64,000 nucleotides of DNA from Gonatopus flavifemur (GCA_018340375.1 JAFFJZ010000001.1:78856001-78920000); one strand, 5' to 3'; numbered from the stretch's first letter, positions 1-13,453 are shown. The notes: generated by a model from the letters alone, not told the origin. Translations and numbers: made by a program.

Positions 1-816
1 TGTTGTTACCCGTACTTCCAACACCACCTCCTCCGGCATTATTACCTCCCCCTCCTCCTCCTCCACCACCGCCACCACCGCTGCTACCACTACTGTTGTT
101 GTTGTTGCCCGTATACCCATCCTGCTGCTGTTGCCCTGAAGCGTTGTTCGCCTGGCTGTTGTTTCCGTTGTTATTACCTTCGCGTTGTTTGACTTGCCCG
201 GCAGAACCGCCACCGCCCCCGCCGGCTCCGTTCCCGTTGTTGTTACCATTGTGTTGTTGCTGTTGTTGTTGGTGGTGCGGGGGTGAGGGCGCCCCGTGAT
301 GATGGCCGAGCATCACGGTAGGTTTCACGTCGCACGTTCCTGCGCCAAGTGCATCCTGATGATGCATAAAGGCGCCCATCACAGCGGCATGCGCCACTGC
401 CGCCTGGTACTCGCTCGAACCGTTTCCCAAACCGGATAAAGGATTACTCGCGTTATTGCTGTTTGTACTACTGTTATTGTTGTTGCCCGTCGTTGTGCCG
501 GACGTTGTACCCGCGGTTATGCTGTCCGGCGTTGCGTCTTTCGGGGGCGTTGGGGGGAAAGAGAATAGGTGATGACCGGCTCCCCCGGCCCCGTGGCTCG
601 ATAGACTGCCCGTCGTGGGCGGTAGCGATGAACCCAGCGGACTCTGAGGTTTGTCGTCACCGCCTGCCGATGTGGCGCTCGTTGGAAATCCCCAGGGTGT
701 CTTCGACGTGTCCGCGCTACTACCCGATAACCATGGATGTAAAACTGAACTATGGAAATGTGGTCGGCATACTTGGCTCACGGGACTGCTCGATACTCCG
801 CTACTTGACATTCTTG
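1..816 (-). CDS. grn: grain (GATAc) transcription factor, coding exon 2, N-terminal region (partial)
   Basis: Read on the minus strand this exon is open from a good acceptor (pyrimidine-rich tract ending TTTCAG at 822-817) to the window edge. It codes residues 61-332. Visible class marks are QVCRPH at 75-80, HPWL at 87-90, TPWGF at 100-104 and LFSFPPTPPKDATPD at 144-158. The same blocks, in the same order, occur N-terminal to the zinc fingers of vertebrate GATA2/3, whose single fly relative is grain. After residue 160 come N-, Q-, G- and H-rich runs, including 11 consecutive glycines near the edge. Grain is a nuclear factor binding WGATAR sites, known from fly work in organ shape and neuronal identity. 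The two zinc fingers are not in the window and must lie to the left. Pannier, serpent and the other fly GATA factors belong to the GATA4/5/6-type group and are not expected to carry this combination. The family is confident; orthology to grn is slightly less so. Confidence 0.88.
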
Positions 817-1538
817 CTGAAATGATAAATGGAATAACACACGTCAGTAACAGTTCTCTCCATCTTTGTCACATAATTTCATATACAAGAATATAATTTG
901 TGTTTTGAGATCAAAAAAATCTTTTCATTGCAAAGAAAATCGTGGAAACCATGTGAAAATCATGCTCCTTTGTTTTATCGGAGAATGAATTGTTTTTGAA
1001 CAACGTATTCGCAATGATATCAAAGTTCAAGACTGTAGCCTGCAAATGGAAATCCGCGAACGAGCATGACATCAAGGACTCGAATAGTCTGCTGTAAAAG
1101 AAGAACCTGATTTGTGCGTGCATTGAATGGCTGGGCGGTGGATGAGAAGAGGAAAGGGAGGAGGAAAAAGAAAGGAGAAAGAACTGACGTTTTATGCCGA
1201 TCGTAAAAGTACCTAATTGCGAGACGTCTTAATTAAGTGCGAGGCCCACTTGCTGCCTGGGGTGTATTATGGGGCCTTGGCAAGAAGCTTTATATAGAAG
1301 AAAAGCGAGAGACATAAGTGGAGTCAGAAAAAGAGATGCCACATCTCGTTATTGTTGTTGTTCATAGCACTGCTCCTTTTCCTTATATGCGATACGAAAC
1401 CTGGAGAGCTTGCTTACTTCTCGCGATTACCCACGTAATTAGCTGTTCATTAGGGTTCTTAATTTCGTTACGGCACATGTGTGTATACAAGGAATCTCTA
1501 CAATTCGCTGCCGCGGTCCTTCCAGATACATACGTGTA

Positions 1539-1539
1539 C

Positions 1540-1570
<31 letters not shown>
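1539..1570. repeat. TA-rich microsatellite
   Basis: Alternating TA with one GT interruption, lying in the grn intron. Confidence 0.8.
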
Positions 1571-4500
1571 GAGACGTTCGTATTATGGAGACACCGACGC
1601 CATTTTATCTCACCTTATTATCTCTAATACTACGAATACTCATTGTTACGATACAGTAGTTTCTCAATTATGTATATATGTATCTCGTGTGTGAATGATT
1701 AATTCATTGTATCAGAAGAGATTCATAAACGATAAACAGGAAATCATTTGGAGAGCTCATTCGTTCCAAAGAATTCATGACGTTGTTCTAGCTCATAAGT
1801 TATTTAATTGTATTAAAAGTATGAGAGTTCGGTGTAACAAGTTAATTTGATGTCAGGTATCATTTTGATGGATGGCTCAAACAAATTTATACCCACACAT
1901 TGGATAGAAACGACGTGTTGATGATCAAGCGATTACGGCAAATGTTCTCATGAATTGAATTACGGAAAATTAATTTCATTTTGATAATTTTGAACAGAAA
2001 TTTGATAAAAATTTTATATTAAATAAAATATCAAAATGAGAAATCTTTGAATGCAAAGTATCTTTTTGCTCGGTTATCCTCTACGTTCTTGGTCTTTTTC
2101 TGCCTCTCTTCGCCATTTTTTAATACATGGAAATGAGTATGAATTCGCTTCAATTGAATGTAGTTGGATCATTTATCGAATCGAATTCGTAAACGAATAT
2201 TAGAATATTTATATAGAAAGCGGTGTTCTTGGTTTCATATTGTTTTCAAATACCATCTTTCGTTCAAACAAATGAACTTCATGGAAATTATGAAACTTTT
2301 TCTGTTTATATTCAACCATCAACTTGTTCTAATAAACGATTCAAAACTCCTGTGACGTACAATTATGCAATAAATGGTACTCTATTAATCAGTTTTTGTA
2401 CCAATCTTCTTGAATTAATAAGATCTATACCGTAAATACGAGAGCTACGTGTGAATAAGGTCTGAGCTTAAATCAATGCCTATTGTTCATCTCTCTTAGT
2501 AGAACGAGGAGTCCTAGATTGTACGGGGATGACAGTTATCGTAGGGGCGACGAGAATGAGAGAGGAGCATGAGGAAAGGGTTTAGTTTAGCAAAACAGGC
2601 AGCTGTTATCAGCGTATGCCGTTAAGATGGTGGAATACTTTAACCCGCAAAAACCATTGAATTTATCGATTCTCTTATTGAAATCCGGAGAAAGGGAAAT
2701 AAACGGAAAATAATATGCGAGACGGATGAAATAATCGATTGAATAATAATAAATTCTTCATGATTTGATGGAAATTCTTTCTCAGGAGTCATATAAAAGG
2801 GTATTTATTAACGGTAATTACATTCCATTCAGTGAGGATTCTAAACGGAATAAATATTGAAATATTTGTAAATACTCCATACCCAAAAAATTATATTCTA
2901 AAAATTAGAATCTTCTCTATAATATGAGCCTAGTGGATCTTCTTCTCAGTATGAATGAAAATTCTTCTAACATTCAAAGCACTTCCGACATCAATCCTTC
3001 GAAACTCATATTGTGAAGGAATATTCTTAATTCTAGTATACGATTCCTTCAGTATATGTTCTCGATGAAAGAACTTTTTTGAACTGTAAATTCTAAAAAA
3101 ACTTCCAATTTTTCATATCTATACTTCAAATCTTTCAACTTATTTCACTTCTACAATCACTAAGATAATTAGACAAAAACATGTCACAATTTCTTTTGTT
3201 TTTCTTTTCGTGTTTCATGAAGTTTCGTGACAGCGGTTCGTCAGGACGAAACGTATCATAAATTGGTACCTCTTTGCGAATGGATTAATTACATTGCATC
3301 CCTGAACACGTATCTATACGTTCGTACTTTTAATTCCACTGTAAACCAATTGTTCACCATCAGTTTCATTAATCGTTGAAATCCTCTCGAACTTTTTCGT
3401 GTCTATTTCATTTTATTTCAAAGAAAATCGAGTACAATTCCAAGAATATCAACAGCTTGGTGAAACGTTGATCCCAGAATACAATTCGAAGAAGGACGCT
3501 GGCTTTGGTTCTTAATTACCGGTCTGTGTTACGATTTCACCAGTAGTTAGACGGCAGTAAAGACTGATTTTCATTAATCTTAATGAGACGACGGTGCTCG
3601 GTAGGTCGTAAGAGAAATAATTAAAAAGCCCATCCTCATACGCAAGGTGATTCTCTTTTACTTTAAGAAAGTATCTGATATCGTAAGATCGTCCCAGCAG
3701 GTATTGGTATATAGGTGATTACGTGTAAACCAATGGTAAATCGCACGTTAATACATCAACGATAACATTATAATATAAATCTATCTAAAAATGTGCAATT
3801 GCATCAATTAATCGTCCAATTTGACTTTTTCCACTTCATCGGGTTTAATGGAACTTCTACTTTGAACAAGTCGATGATCGATATTCAACGAAACAAGTAT
3901 ATGAAACAAGTACATAAAATAGAGTATGCAGGAGAATAATAAAACATGCATCTTGAGTTTCAGATGATATACAATTTCTGTAGGAAGGAGAGATAAAAAG
4001 GAGAGCAAGAAGAAGAGATAGGCAACGACTAGAAATCTTATTAAGGAAAGCACACGGGAGAAGAAATTTCCTAGGTAGGAGTCGATTCCCCAAGAGACTC
4101 GTTGAAAACAAGTCGCGAATCTAATATGGCGCCGCTTTTCCATGCGGCCGCTTTGAGATTACACGGTCCTTCCTTCGACTCTGGTTCATGTATCTCTTTC
4201 TTCAAACTATACCTACTATACATTGAAGGAATAGTTTTTATTCCTTTTGGCCTCTTTTTTCTTTTTATGTCCTTCTTATTCGTCTTCTTCTTCTTCTTCT
4301 TCGATCCATCTACCGTCGAAGGTCTTGCTCTGAGATCTTATCCCCGGAGGAAAGTGTTTGATATTGCACTAATCTTCTATTGAGTTAATTCATCTCTCAT
4401 CGAATTCACGAGTGTGAAATAATTATAATCTTGTGAATTCATGAATTTCGGGTAAGTCAATAGGATATTCTTATTTCAGCGGATTATGCACTATTTTTGA

Positions 4501-5536
4501 AATGTAAATGGTGTATAAAAATTCAGCATCAGTTCGAAAATGACAACAAGTTTTGCGAATTCATCAATTTCAACGTTAGCTTTTGATTCTCTTGTTCTCA
4601 CGTAAGAACCGAGAGGTTAAAATTTTATGATTATAGGAAATACATGTAAATCTGTAAAGCTAATATTGTCTCATCAAAGTTCGATCACGAGTTAGTTACA
4701 GCCTGAAGCAAGTCATAAATTTTATCGTTACTTTAGCTAAGCGAATTTCAATTTTTACGAACAAAATTGCCCAATTCTTCACAACTGATTGAGCATGTAT
4801 TTACAAAAATGTAATAAATGCCGTCATTCGTTTCTATTTTACGCTACTCTTCATGGATAATAAAAGATCCTTCGTCGCTCGACTCCGCATTATCCCCGGA
4901 TCATTAAATTTTCGTATCGTCGCGTTCATGATATTATCCAACTGACTGATTTCTAGATAATAGGTGGCTCATATCATACAAGAACGTTTGGCTCGAAAAG
5001 CTGTGGTCCGCTTTTCTCCCTTTCCTTTTTTCCCTCTCTCGCGCCATCCATGAATATTCATGGGATATTCATACGTACCTTGCGAAGTATCTTCGCTCAC
5101 GATTTAAAATTCAAAATGGCGATTTTACGTGTAAGACATTTTATCGTTACAATAAAAATTTTTCTAAATTAGATAAATATTTCAATCAATATGAAATCGG
5201 TATATGAGTTTCATCCGAGTTTTGATCACTCTCATATGAAAACTTGAATGAAATTATCCCGAGTATTTGAATCCTTCTACATCGGCGTGTCTAAAAATTC
5301 ACTCCAGATTCGAACAATTCCAACACGAACGTGTACAATTATACGGTCATTCGCTTCAAATCGACGTTATTGCAATTTAATATGATAATTGAGTAACGAA
5401 TGCAAGGGAAAGAAAAACAAGTTATATCGATTTCAACATAACACCGAGTGACTCACAATACACGACATAAATAACGAAATGAACTTTCTTATAAATCGGA
5501 ATTTCTAGAATGGAATGAAAATTGAATTTAACTGGA

Positions 5537-5560
5537 ATATATATATATATATATATATAT
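5537..5560. repeat. (AT)12 microsatellite
   Basis: Twelve uninterrupted AT units in the grn intron. A minus-strand open frame crossing it has a Tyr/Ile run caused only by the repeat. Confidence 0.9.
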
Positions 5561-6119
5561 GAGAGGACTTTCGCTCCTATCCCTTTCTTTCTCATTATCC
5601 TTTTGCATGCACGAACCATCGCGCCTAATGCCCTCCCTCCTCGTTTTTTGTCATGAGAATTGTTTTTTACTCATACTTTTTTGTATTTTCCTCAACTGCA
5701 ACGACCGCAATGTACATTTATCACGCGATAACGTCACGGTCCATTTTCAAACTCACAATGACTCACGTTTGGATTCGCGGATCAATTTTTCTGTAGATTG
5801 GATCAACCTTTGCCGAATCCCAAACGGTGGAAAGTGTATGGAATTGACCATTCCTCCTAGCTTTGATCGTAACTTCATGATAGAAATTGAGTGACGACGT
5901 TGTAATCCGGTGAACAGTTCTTCGCAGTCTTCACGGCGCTAAACGGTATTCATTAAAAATTTGAAATACTTGTCACCAAGGTAGTATTTTTTCTGGTAAC
6001 CGTTACCGTATACTTTTTCCGATAGATTTTTTCTTCTTCTTCTTCTTGTTCCGTCTTCTTTGTTTTACCCCCATGATTCTCCCTATCATGAGTGGATAAC
6101 GAAGGAATAATGAATTGCA

Positions 6120-6300
6120 CGCAAGCGCGCTTTTAACTTAACGAGACGGTATATGCGTTATACCTCGCTCGCAGCAACAACGCAGCACACGCTGCATTCC
6201 GCTATGAGGATTCCACAGCAACTGCAGCACTCCGGAGGAAAGAGAGTGAAGGGCTTTGCGCTCGTGCGTCGAGCGCGAACTGAATACGTATAGCTTACCT
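6120..6300. promoter_or_regulatory. GC-richer island in the grn intron, candidate enhancer
   Basis: A 180-base block of locally raised GC with repeated CAGCA and GCGCGC words and several CpGs, flanked by AT-rich DNA. On the minus strand ATTCAGTTCG resembles an initiator. There is no open frame of note. Regulatory function is inferred from composition and position only. Confidence 0.25.
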
Positions 6301-6798
6301 ATTATTACATTGAGTTTTGAATTAGCATAATAATATTAAGAGAAAATTTCACTGTATTATTATTTCATTGCTCGGTATATTTCTTCCTTATTCTCCTTCT
6401 CGGATTACAACGTAGTGAAAAAAATCGATTTTCATAAATTCATTATCCAAATTGCGTTGAGGTACTGTAATTGGAATGGATTTCACAATGGATCATTGAT
6501 AACAAGGAATTTGAAGTGTAATAGATAAATTGTAGGCTTTGGGAATACAGGTAGAAACGGGTATATTTATATTGTAACGCTAATCATTTTTCAAACTTGG
6601 AGCGTGGTATAAAAATGATGAAGGTAAATTATAGAATCATCAAGAGCTATTTTTCATTATCAGCAATAAATTAGTTTGAACTCAATTCTTTTTCGGATAT
6701 TCACTGATTTACTACGCCCTGAAATTTCTGGGATTCTCGTTGTATACATCAAATGTTATCGAAAAGACCCAATATGAACGTGAAAAAATAATTCTCTA

Positions 6799-6999
6799 CA
6801 CGGAAAAAATAATTTAGCTGCAGCAGCTAAGGAGCTAGCACGGACACGGACAGCCATTAAATTAGCACCGCAAATAAATTAACAACAAATGCAAATTTTT
6901 TCGCTGTAACAGCTAAAATTTAGCTGCAGGAGCCAATTTAATGGCTGTCCGTGTCCGTGCTAGCTACTTAGCTGCTGCAGCTGAATTATTTTTTCCGTG
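6799..6999. mobile_element. MITE A, TA-flanked, 68-bp terminal inverted repeats
   Basis: A 201-bp element starts CACGGAAAAAATAATTTAGC and ends with the inverse. The outer 68 bases of each side match with about three mismatches. It is flanked by TA on both sides (6797-6798, 7000-7001), the target duplication expected of Tc1/mariner-type elements. The arms include the palindromic word AGCTGCAGCAGCT and a CACGGACACGGACAGCC block. There is no coding capacity, so it must have been moved by a transposase encoded elsewhere. Confidence 0.85.
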
Positions 7000-7010
7000 T
7001 ATGATACACC

Positions 7011-7230
7011 GTTAGAAAAATCTGTCTCCAACTTAACAATAATATTATGAAGTTTTTTACATAAACATCTTATTAAATTTCATAAGAAACTTTTTATGAA
7101 ATTTCTTATTTCCACATTAAATTCAAGAACGATTATTAAATCAATACAAAATTTCGTATGAAATTTAATGACATGTTTATGTAAAAAACTTCATAATAGT
7201 ATTGTTAAGTTTAAGACAGATTTTTCTAAC
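7011..7230. mobile_element. MITE H, about 80-bp terminal inverted repeats
   Basis: A 220-bp non-coding element whose ends read GTTAGAAAAATCTGTC inward from both sides. The two arms match over about 80 bases with a handful of differences. It begins 12 bases after MITE A ends. No clear target duplication is visible. A second, partial copy lies at 50300-50364. Confidence 0.8.
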
Positions 7231-10200
7231 ATTGTAGCTGAGAATTGACAAGGGCACTGTTACTTCGCGTGCTTTATACGTATCATTTTCATGTGTCAAC
7301 ATTATATTTCACCGGCTTAGATTTATTAATAGGATTATGTTGTATCGAGCATCTCGGTCTTCGGGTGCGAGAAATTGAAATCGATACCTCAAAACTGTTT
7401 AAAATAAATTGCAATTTGAATGTAAGGAACACTTCCTATAAACTACATACATAATTCAAATTTGATTGCGCACAATCCAGAGTTCATTACTTCTAACGCG
7501 GATTATGAATTAATTGAAATATTTGAATTAATATCAAAGATCGAGGGTGGAGAGGTATTTGTCTTAATGAGAGATTCCCTCATACATTATTCAAATACAG
7601 CACGTCTATACTTTTGATGATATATAATCACAGCTCATCATCATACGAATGACTTTATTATACGATATCCAATTGAAAACAAATATATAACATGCGGGGG
7701 ATAGAAGAAATCAACAACAACAACAATAACACTGTAAACGACAATACTTCAATATCGTCTCAATTAAATGGAATTGATTTAAAAAGCAGCAGGCGGTTTT
7801 ACTTCAACCGCGTGAAATCCCTTTTTTTGTTCACAATTAATAGTAATAAATATATATATATAGTGTGTATAAAACGATCATACCGAGATACATACGAGAA
7901 TGCGTTCAATCTAGTTAACCTCTTAAGTGCTTCGTTAAATGGAAAATCCACCTAACACGCAATAACACGCAAGCGTCTACGCACAGTAGACGCAGCTGAA
8001 CGCTTGAAGGGTTAATGACAGAAATTACAAACATCATGCCTGATGCATAAGAAAGTTGAGTTACGGAAAAGCATTTGCGTCTACGCGTATGGAATACGAT
8101 CCTTTGATAATTTTCATTTTCATTTGATCTGATTTTTACAAATATCACTTTTTCTCGATAAAAGCATACTCTCGATACTTATTTTTCCCTTTCCTTTGAT
8201 ATCGTACAACAAAGTACCGCTGCGTACACGGAGAATTTTTATATAATTTGTAATTTATGCAAGGGATGTACGAAGGGTCGATGCACTTTTGATGAAGGGT
8301 ATATACATCGGATGAAATTGTATAGTATTACAAGAGAAAAGAGCTGCTTCTGGTGCTGGAGGCGCTGAAATCTTTGCGATGAGACGCATTATTTTCTCTT
8401 GGAATCCTGCATACTTTATCCGAAATTTTATCCTGTGAAATATGCGGTTATATTCGAGAGGAAGAACGAGAGGGCCAGGCCACGAGCTCCTGCGAGCTCA
8501 ATTTCAAGATATTCGCTTCTACCACCACTTTCTTTGTGATCCCACAAGATTACCGGATCAATATCAAATAAGTTTCAATTTACAAAAACATCGATAAAGA
8601 GGATCTTTCGTACTTGAAACTTGGAGATCTCAAAATGAAAATGGTTACGTCGCTTATCACGATAAATCAGATTGAACAGGGTAAAATCTGATACACGCGT
8701 TCTCTAATTCTCATTTCAAATGAATCATGTGAAGAGATAACAACATTGACGTACGCTGGCACGTTGAAATACAATGATTTACGTTGATATACAAAGTATG
8801 TTGAAATTTGAGATGAGCGAAGGAAAAAAAAGGAGCGAAATGAAATGACCTCTTGACACACGTACACATTGGAAAACAGAATCAATGGCGTATGTGAAGT
8901 GTATATAGTCGGTCCTTTCAATTGAACTTTTGACGCTTTGAATCCTTTGAATCCTTTGAGAGATCCCAGTCCACTCGTCGACACCTCACACAAAAGCGTA
9001 TCTATCTTTCTCTCTTTATTTCTCTCAACGCCTTTCTATATCACACTCTCAGTGAAACGGCTAATTATGCGAAGTAGTCGGGCTTTCAATGTTTCGAAAG
9101 TGTGTAGTGTATAGAAAAGCTTGGTAGTAGGCAACCGAATGGAGATATACGGAGAGCAATGCCTTTAGATGTACACATAGTTTCATTTATATACATCTGT
9201 GTGTTGAAAGCCCTTGGCTTTATTCAAAGCTTAATTTCGTTCATTTCATTCGGGCACCGTTACGTTCAAATCAGCTTACTCTTTATCTTATATGTAAATT
9301 ACAAGAGTTTGAAGTAATGGGAATTGAAAACACGTACTTCTCACAGGTTCTTTCACGGGACAAAGAGGGGAGCAAAATGCAAACTCGATGATTCAATGAA
9401 CGAGTTTATAATGAACGGCGAAATGGTCCATGTTACTTGATTTCATTGTTTTATAAGAATATACAATGTTTGTTACAATAGGAATGGCTCTTACGAGGTT
9501 ATGTGTTTTGAAGAATCAGAACCGATTCGAAGGGGCTTCAACATTGGCCTGAATATCTGATTCTACGGATTGTGTGTACCTTTGCTTCAGGTAATTTTGA
9601 GAATTTTGTTTGATACACCATCAAAAATGAGACCGATTGGAAGATCTTTATCGATTGTTGAAATTGCCATTGCTGAATGTATTTTTCAAGACTCAGTTGT
9701 ATCGGTAGAAGAAAAACCCCCGCACGCACGTGTGGGCTTGTACAAACCACTTGAAGTGTTTCTTGAGGGTTAAATTCCTCACTTCATTTATCACTCTGTT
9801 CCAAAGCGATACTGAACGAGGATTACAGCCGCGAGATACTTGAATTATCAAGTACTTCAATTCAATTTCAAGGGAACGGTAAATAATATGGGGATCACCG
9901 ACAAATTAAATTATAAATCGGTAAAACCGTACACACATGTTCTAAGGAGAACTTTAGAAGAATTGTCTTCAATGGAAGTTATTCGATCCTCCTTTACGAT
10001 TCTTTGATCTCAGAGCAATCGATCAACATGTCAACTCACCAACCGCATCTTCGAATTTAATCTAATCACCTCGGTCCTGGATAACTCGGAAAATTCATAG
10101 AATCCAAACATCAAACGATATTTTTGATTACTTATAGATACAATAATATCATATCGAACAGATTTTCGTACAGAAAAGAATTGAACGCAACACGTTGAAA

Positions 10201-10429
10201 TTGATCTCTCTCGAACACCTACGAAAATCTGAAGGAATCTTACATTTTTGGAGAACGATGACACTCCATCCCCCCAAATATTCATCTCGATCCAACTTTC
10301 CATAAATTTACCAAGCCGCAAAAGAATCGGAATGACAAAAATGAAATTAGGACCGATAAATTACTGGAATTCTCCTGATTTCTTGGTATTTTCAACGAAA
10401 TCCAGCCTCCGTGAAGATAAAAGGAAAAA

Positions 10430-11140
10430 GAAGTGGATAAAGGGAACGAAGATACGCGAAAGAAGATTGATCGTGGTGAAGCTGCATCACGAGCTGCATC
10501 TGCCACAGAAACAGAACAGAGAGTGAAAAAGGGAGATGGAGATAGAGAATTCCCGAGAGAAGCTCCGCCTTCGGTTGGCGTGTACATTTGCGCAAGATGG
10601 CGCCGGTTCCCCGGTGCAAGTTTTGCCCTGCACGTATATATACACGGACACGTATAAACAAGCACAATGTGTATATGGATACGTTTGTGCAACGTGCGCA
10701 TTGGATCCTTTACTCTTCTTCGTCGCGAGACTAGTTATACCGAACAACGCACGGTGGTTGAACAACGAGAGAAGGAATGAAAGAACGAGAGAGAGAGGGA
10801 GAGAGACAACGACGACAACGACGATGAGAAAAAAGACACGAAGAAAGAGGGAAAAAGAGACATATACCTAACCTATAAAAGCAGCGCCTCCCGTGCGCGT
10901 GGCCTGCAATTACGTATGCACCTCTCTCAGCAGACCCAGTGGGCTTCGCGGTTGGCTGCGCTTCCTTCCTGTCTGCTGCAACTATACGATCTATGTGTAT
11001 GCGTATTACGCACCCACTGCAGCAAACAGCGTACACGGCATCAAGTCCAGCCCTCCACCCGCACCCTGTACTTGCTTGCTTGCTTGTTTCCTTGCTCGCT
11101 TGCTTTTCTATATGTTACTTTGCACGCTTCGTTGAATTTC
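10430..11140. promoter_or_regulatory. GC-richer island in the grn intron; candidate regulatory element (possible PRE)
   Basis: Composition rises sharply here. The block contains AAGATGGCGCC at 10594-10604 (a Pho/YY1-type core), a GAGAGAGAGGGAGAGAGA tract near 10787-10806 (GAGA-factor type), and a plus-strand TATAAAAG at about 10874-10881. Open frames occur in five frames at once, which indicates GC-rich non-coding DNA rather than a gene. It could be an enhancer, a Polycomb response element or an intronic promoter; the sequence does not decide. Confidence 0.35.
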
Positions 11141-13287
11141 TCTCTTGTTTCTTCTTTTTTCCCTCCCATTCTCTCCGTTTTCCTTTTGATCTCGAAAACT
11201 TTTATATAAAATTCGCTTATTTGTCAAGTAACAAATAAGAATCGATGAATTATATTTTTTGTTACGTCCGAAGTCAACAACCCTTGGAGAAATGAACCGT
11301 GACTTCTGACGGGTGAATGATCTGAAATAGCTTGCCCGAGTCTAAATTGGGGAAGAACTAGGTAGTGGAATAGTAAGGAGCGATTATGTGTTAATTAATC
11401 GAGATATTATTACGATATCCGTTCGCTGAAAACAAATGTGCAGTAATTGTGACGATCCGAAGAATGGTCAAAGCGGATAGCTGATTTGGCAATTCAAAAT
11501 CATTCTAGTAACGATCCTTTTAGATTTGGATTTCGTGAAACATGACAACTTTCTTCAGCCTACAAAACCAATTCTTGAGATTGATGTAATTCAGAGCTCT
11601 CATCCGAGACATGTTTCTGACATTCAATGAGATCTCCAAAAGATATCCAAAGCCTTCCCTCCGCAGACTTCTACGGTTCCAAGTGAGGAATTTTCACTGG
11701 TATCGAAGGAAATCAAGCCCTGAGAAATCCTATTGGTTTTCAGAGGTTTGTTGATGACTCGTATAAATAGGCCAAATATAAATATTCGAATTTAAACTTC
11801 GCATGATTTATGACTCGATCCCTTCGAAAATCAATAAAAAATGATCATGGATGAGAAATTTTGGCAAAGATTTCTTATGTTTCGTTTTTTTTCCAACTTC
11901 TTGTCGCTATTTGAATCAAAAAATTTTGCCCTACAGAAAGATAAAAACGAACGTAAAGAGAATCAAAAGAAGATATAAAGAAACGGTATAACGAGAGATC
12001 CGAAAAAGTGAACAAAAAACTTGAAAGAAGAAAACAAGAATATGAAACTTGATCCAGCTAAGTCAGTCTCTCTCGGTCAGGGATCTCTCGGAGTATACTG
12101 GAACGCGATACTCCTGATTCATGCCGACGTGCATGTATCATACCCAAGAGCTGGTCATCTTTCGAATTTTATTTTAAGGAAGAAGAGGAATTTCCATATA
12201 AAGTAGAATTCATAAAAAAGGAAACTATCCCTCTAATCAGAATCAAAAGCAAAGGGAGAAGATCGGGAAACCGTAAATGGGTTTCTTTTTTTTCGTTTTC
12301 TCTTGCCAAAAATTGTACGCTTCTTTGTCGGTCATAAAATTCGGTGTTGACCTTTCCATTGAACTACGGGCTCTTTGATCTGTGTTTCATAACCAAAATG
12401 TTTCTCGTAAGTCACGCTCGAATGTCTTGATTTAATTAGATTAATCATGTTTCTTTCTCTCCTCTGCAGCCGCCGATCGGTGATATTGGTCGGGCGAGTC
12501 CTCCAGACGGAGCAGGATCTCGCATTTATACTTTGAAGAGATTTCATTCACGCATCAGGATTTTGATCACGATGTGACGGTCTGTTTTCTCTTGATTCAT
12601 GTCCATGGAGGAGTCAAAAAGAATTATTGCATTTATATCTTTTTTGTATCCTCGATGTACTCGTGGAAGAATTTACGCGTGAAAGAAAAAAGTTTCATGA
12701 ACGTTGGTTTGGGTTGAGGATTCGATATCAATTTCATAAAAATTCACACTGGTATCTATAAAATATTTCTTCGGATCAATGAAATTTCACTTCGATAGAT
12801 GAAAATGGTTTCTCAGTTGATAAAATACTTCATGCGGCCAAAAAAACCGTTCGATTCGTTGGAATAAAACTCAATTGGTTCGAAGATACGCTTTACAGAT
12901 AACATTGGATGAAATTTTTTTTTTCCTCATTGTAAAAAATTAGATAAATATTTTATACAAAAGCAGTTGAACACACCTACGTTCTGAAGTGAATATTAGA
13001 TATTGTGTATTTCTTTGCAAGACCTAATAAAACTTTCCTCAGAATATATTTAAGCTTATAATATCAACTCAAAAACTTCAACAGTATCAACAATGAAAAA
13101 TACTATATCCATATCCACCATGAAAGATAATAATCCTTCAAAAGAAGAACCTGAAAAATTATACCCTGGAGAATAAACAATTCTATTTGCAATTACCTCC
13201 ACCCATTGAAATGATATGATTATAAGCACACACATACATTTGATAGACTGCAGCTAAACCACTGTCTGGATCATTAATAGAAGAAGG

Positions 13288-13310
13288 GAGAGAGAGAGAG
13301 AGAGAGAGAG
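13288..13310. repeat. (GA)n microsatellite beside the grn donor
   Basis: Eleven GA units inside the intron, about 140 bases from the exon 1 donor. Such tracts can bind GAGA factor. Confidence 0.85.
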
Positions 13311-13453
13311 GAGAAGGGAGAGGAAAAAACGAGTGAGTGAGTGACTCTGGTCGGCGGTCAGTGAACCAAGCGACATGGAAAGCGTCACTTGGTGATAGAG
13401 GTGTACAAAGAACCATCATGGAAAGAATATATATGTATGTATTATGTACTTAC

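Larger units (their letters stand above)
817..13453 (-). other. grn: grn intron between coding exons 1 and 2 (about 12.6 kb)
   Basis: The limits follow from the donor GTAAGTA at 13453 and the acceptor at 818-817, with matching phase. The interior is AT-rich without convincing exons. It contains TA microsatellites (1539-1570, 5537-5560), a GC-richer island at 6120-6300, two MITEs (6799-6999, 7011-7230), a larger GC-richer island at 10430-11140 and a (GA)n tract just inside the donor. Long first introns of developmental transcription factors often house enhancers; which parts do so here cannot be told from sequence alone. Confidence 0.8.

Noticed and set aside
3..299. Proline/cysteine-rich plus-strand open frame
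   Set aside because: Antisense shadow of the glycine-, glutamine- and asparagine-coding part of the grn exon.
463..896. Two overlapping plus-strand open frames
   Set aside because: Antisense to grn exon 2 and extending into intron; no motifs.
8227..8245. CACGGAGAATTTTT preceded by TA, like a MITE end
   Set aside because: No matching inverse end followed by TA was found in the next few hundred bases.
10282..11238. Many overlapping open frames on both strands
   Set aside because: Simultaneous frames on both strands reflect stop-poor GC-richer and GA/CT-rich non-coding DNA, not genes.
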